From Sipunculus nudus (Eukaryota > Annelida > Sipuncula > Golfingiida > Sipunculidae), in assembly GCA_026874595.1 (NCBI GenBank), contig CM049315.1, positions 78,349,401 through 78,413,400 of the forward strand: DNA of 64,000 nucleotides, written 5' to 3'. Numbering within the stretch: position 1 is the stretch's first letter; every line of letters begins with the position of its first letter. A program made the translations under genes and the position numbers. Under the pieces are notes generated by a model. That model did no database searches, had not been told where the DNA came from, and saw only the letters and a program-made list of their open reading frames with translations. Of this stretch, positions 62,395 to 64,000 are shown in pieces.

Positions 62395-63594
62395 AAAAGA
62401 GTGTGATTAGGTTTCCGGCGGAGGTATAATTGCTTGCTAATTATTATAGATCAAACTTTTTTAGTAATTGCAAACTCATATTTGAACTATTTGTTCAATT
62501 CATAATATAACAAGATGCATTATAGTTCTTTGTCCTATGTGTATATTAATCGTTTTCATGTAATAAAATGATTATTCCAAGACTAATAGATTTGTCTTTT
62601 CTGGTGATACACTGACCAAAGGTGGTACAGAGTGTCCATACATGAACATAATATGGTTTATGTAATATGTTAAAGGAAAGGAAAAGTAAATGATGAATAT
62701 TAATAGTTAAGCCTTACAATGTTCAGAGGTTAACTATTGCCCAAATCCAATATGATGTCTGCGATCAGGAAAAGCAGATTATCCGGATTGTGTTAATCCC
62801 TGTCAATAGACTGACATTATTGTTCTATACTGTAACTGGAGTGATTCCAGGATTTAGGAAAAGGAGGGGTCCGACCCAACTAATGACCTAAAAAGGTCCC
62901 CAGGTTCATTAAAGGGATGGGGGTCCAGGCCGCAGATAACTGGTCTAAAAAAGGGTGCGGCGGCTGAAAAAAGGGGGCAGGGTCTGGACCCCTGGACCCG
63001 CTTGTGCCTTTAACAGTGTCTGCTGAGAGTAAGAGGAAAGAATCTAAGAGGTAATTAGCCCTCCTTTACCGTGAGCGGGATGTCGACGGGAGACAGGTGA
63101 AACACGCAGGTAAGGACAGGTATTAAGTGGAACTTGTGTCGATACTTCATCGTCATATCGACATGATAAGCCTGAAGAGGCGAAATGTAATATATGGCCG
63201 AGGAGAGTGACATGCATATACTGACAGACCTACGGTGAGCGCGCTACGGCGAATGTCTGTCATACATTTGCCAGATATAATATTTTACTGTCGGTTTGTC
63301 AGTCTGATTTACGTAAAAAAGTAAAAAACAGAATATATTGAAATTATATGGAAATTATATAAAACAACTAAGGAACAATCAACGAAATTTAAGAGGAAAT
63401 CTGATTCACCACATGTTTGTTTAATGGCTACTTTCCCATTATGACATTTCATTTCATTAATAAAGTCTGTTGATTTTATTACATAGCGCTTTATTCTGGA
63501 GGTGGCCTGGGATAGGGTTGTTGACCCATTACAACATTATGTCACTGCTGGCGGAGGTTTGATGTCTTCAACAACGTCTTGTGTTTATTAATTA
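62395..63594. other. Non-coding interval
   Basis: A G/C-rich stretch at about 62845-63010 ('gggtccaggccgc', 'ggtctggacccctggaccc') looks like a degraded repeat. A TGGCGGAGG at 63549-63557 may belong to a further copy of the neighbouring MITE. No gene. Confidence 0.4.
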
Positions 63595-63889
63595 CCTCCG
63601 CCAGGAGGCTATGCTTTCATCCTCGTTCGTTTGTGTGTGTGTGTTTGTTCAAACATAACTCACGCAATCATGAACGGAATCTCATGAAATTTTCAGGGCA
63701 TTTCTAGGATAGGCAAACAAAGATTGGATTAGATTTTGGAGTTAATACAGAATATGCCCCGGGATCATAAACGTCATCAAGGAAAATTCACATACTAGTA
63801 TGCACAGTCAATTTTATGCACGTTACAGCACGTATGAACCTGGAAATAAGGATCGAGGAAGTAAATGCGAACCCCCGAAATGGCGGAGG
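63595..63889. mobile_element. Small TIR element (CTCCGCC-type MITE)
   Basis: CCTCCGCCA at 63595 and TGGCGGAGG at 63881 form 9-bp terminal inverted repeats around about 295 bp. 'catgaacggaatctcatgaaa' inside resembles the interior of widespread animal repeats with these ends. No target duplication is certain. Confidence 0.55.
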
Positions 63890-64000
63890 CTTACATTCCT
63901 TAGAATGTAGATTTCTAGTCAATAAATACTGCTGCTTGCATTCAATGATGCTTGCAAACTTTGGTTTTTTTTTTTATTTATTTTATTTTTTTTTGTTCGC
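63890..64000. other. Non-coding edge with T-runs
   Basis: T-rich sequence to the window end; nothing further. Confidence 0.4.

Overview
The window is eukaryotic. It has spliced genes with GT/AG introns, many microsatellites and several layers of nested transposable elements, with little coding sequence. The repeat families point to a mollusc, most likely a bivalve, although the species is not determined. Three clues support this: runs of AGGTCA in 'AAGGTCAAAGGTCAAGGTCA'-type repeats, Helitrons with cores of tandem repeats, and 'CTCCGCC' MITEs. This placement rests on general knowledge of such repeats, not on a database match.

Two genes can be supported, both on the + strand. The first is the 3' end of a CD36/class B scavenger receptor family gene, with exons at 9743-9797, 10251-10421 and 21018-21089. 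They encode the end of the lumenal domain, the C-terminal membrane helix and a short tail with an acidic dileucine sorting motif. The earlier exons are not found and probably lie upstream of base 1. The second gene is complete: an odd-skipped-family (Osr/Bowl/Sob) C2H2 zinc-finger transcription factor. It has a TATA/CCAAT promoter near 41490-41590, a probable untranslated exon 1, and five coding exons between 42354 and 47695 that join in phase to give 285 residues with four zinc fingers.

The rest is repeats. Positions 1-9640 hold copies of two interspersed families (called R1 and R2 here) and Helitron ends. The 10.6-kb intron of the CD36-like gene holds a second R1 copy (10687-17116), itself interrupted by a pogo-like DNA transposon (11371-13420) and a Helitron (13662-15608). 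Minisatellites with 34-bp and 58-bp units follow. A tRNA-derived SINE with clear target-site duplications lies at 23611-23897. A 4.2-kb foldback-like inverted-repeat element fills 30068-34314. A second pogo-like element (35842-38759) sits inside a TAA microsatellite and carries a 5'-truncated L1-type LINE. Downstream of the zinc-finger gene are a 14-bp satellite in three arrays with a conserved 137-bp spacer (50701-54722) and a 45-bp satellite of about 71 units (59178-62394). A small TIR element lies near the right edge.

The long open frames in the satellites come from unit sequences that lack stop codons. I do not call them genes. No rRNA, functional tRNA, CRISPR array or prokaryotic feature was seen. 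No coherent new gene system was found. The most unusual structures are the foldback element, the nested transposon/LINE/microsatellite complex, and the satellites whose frames stay open.
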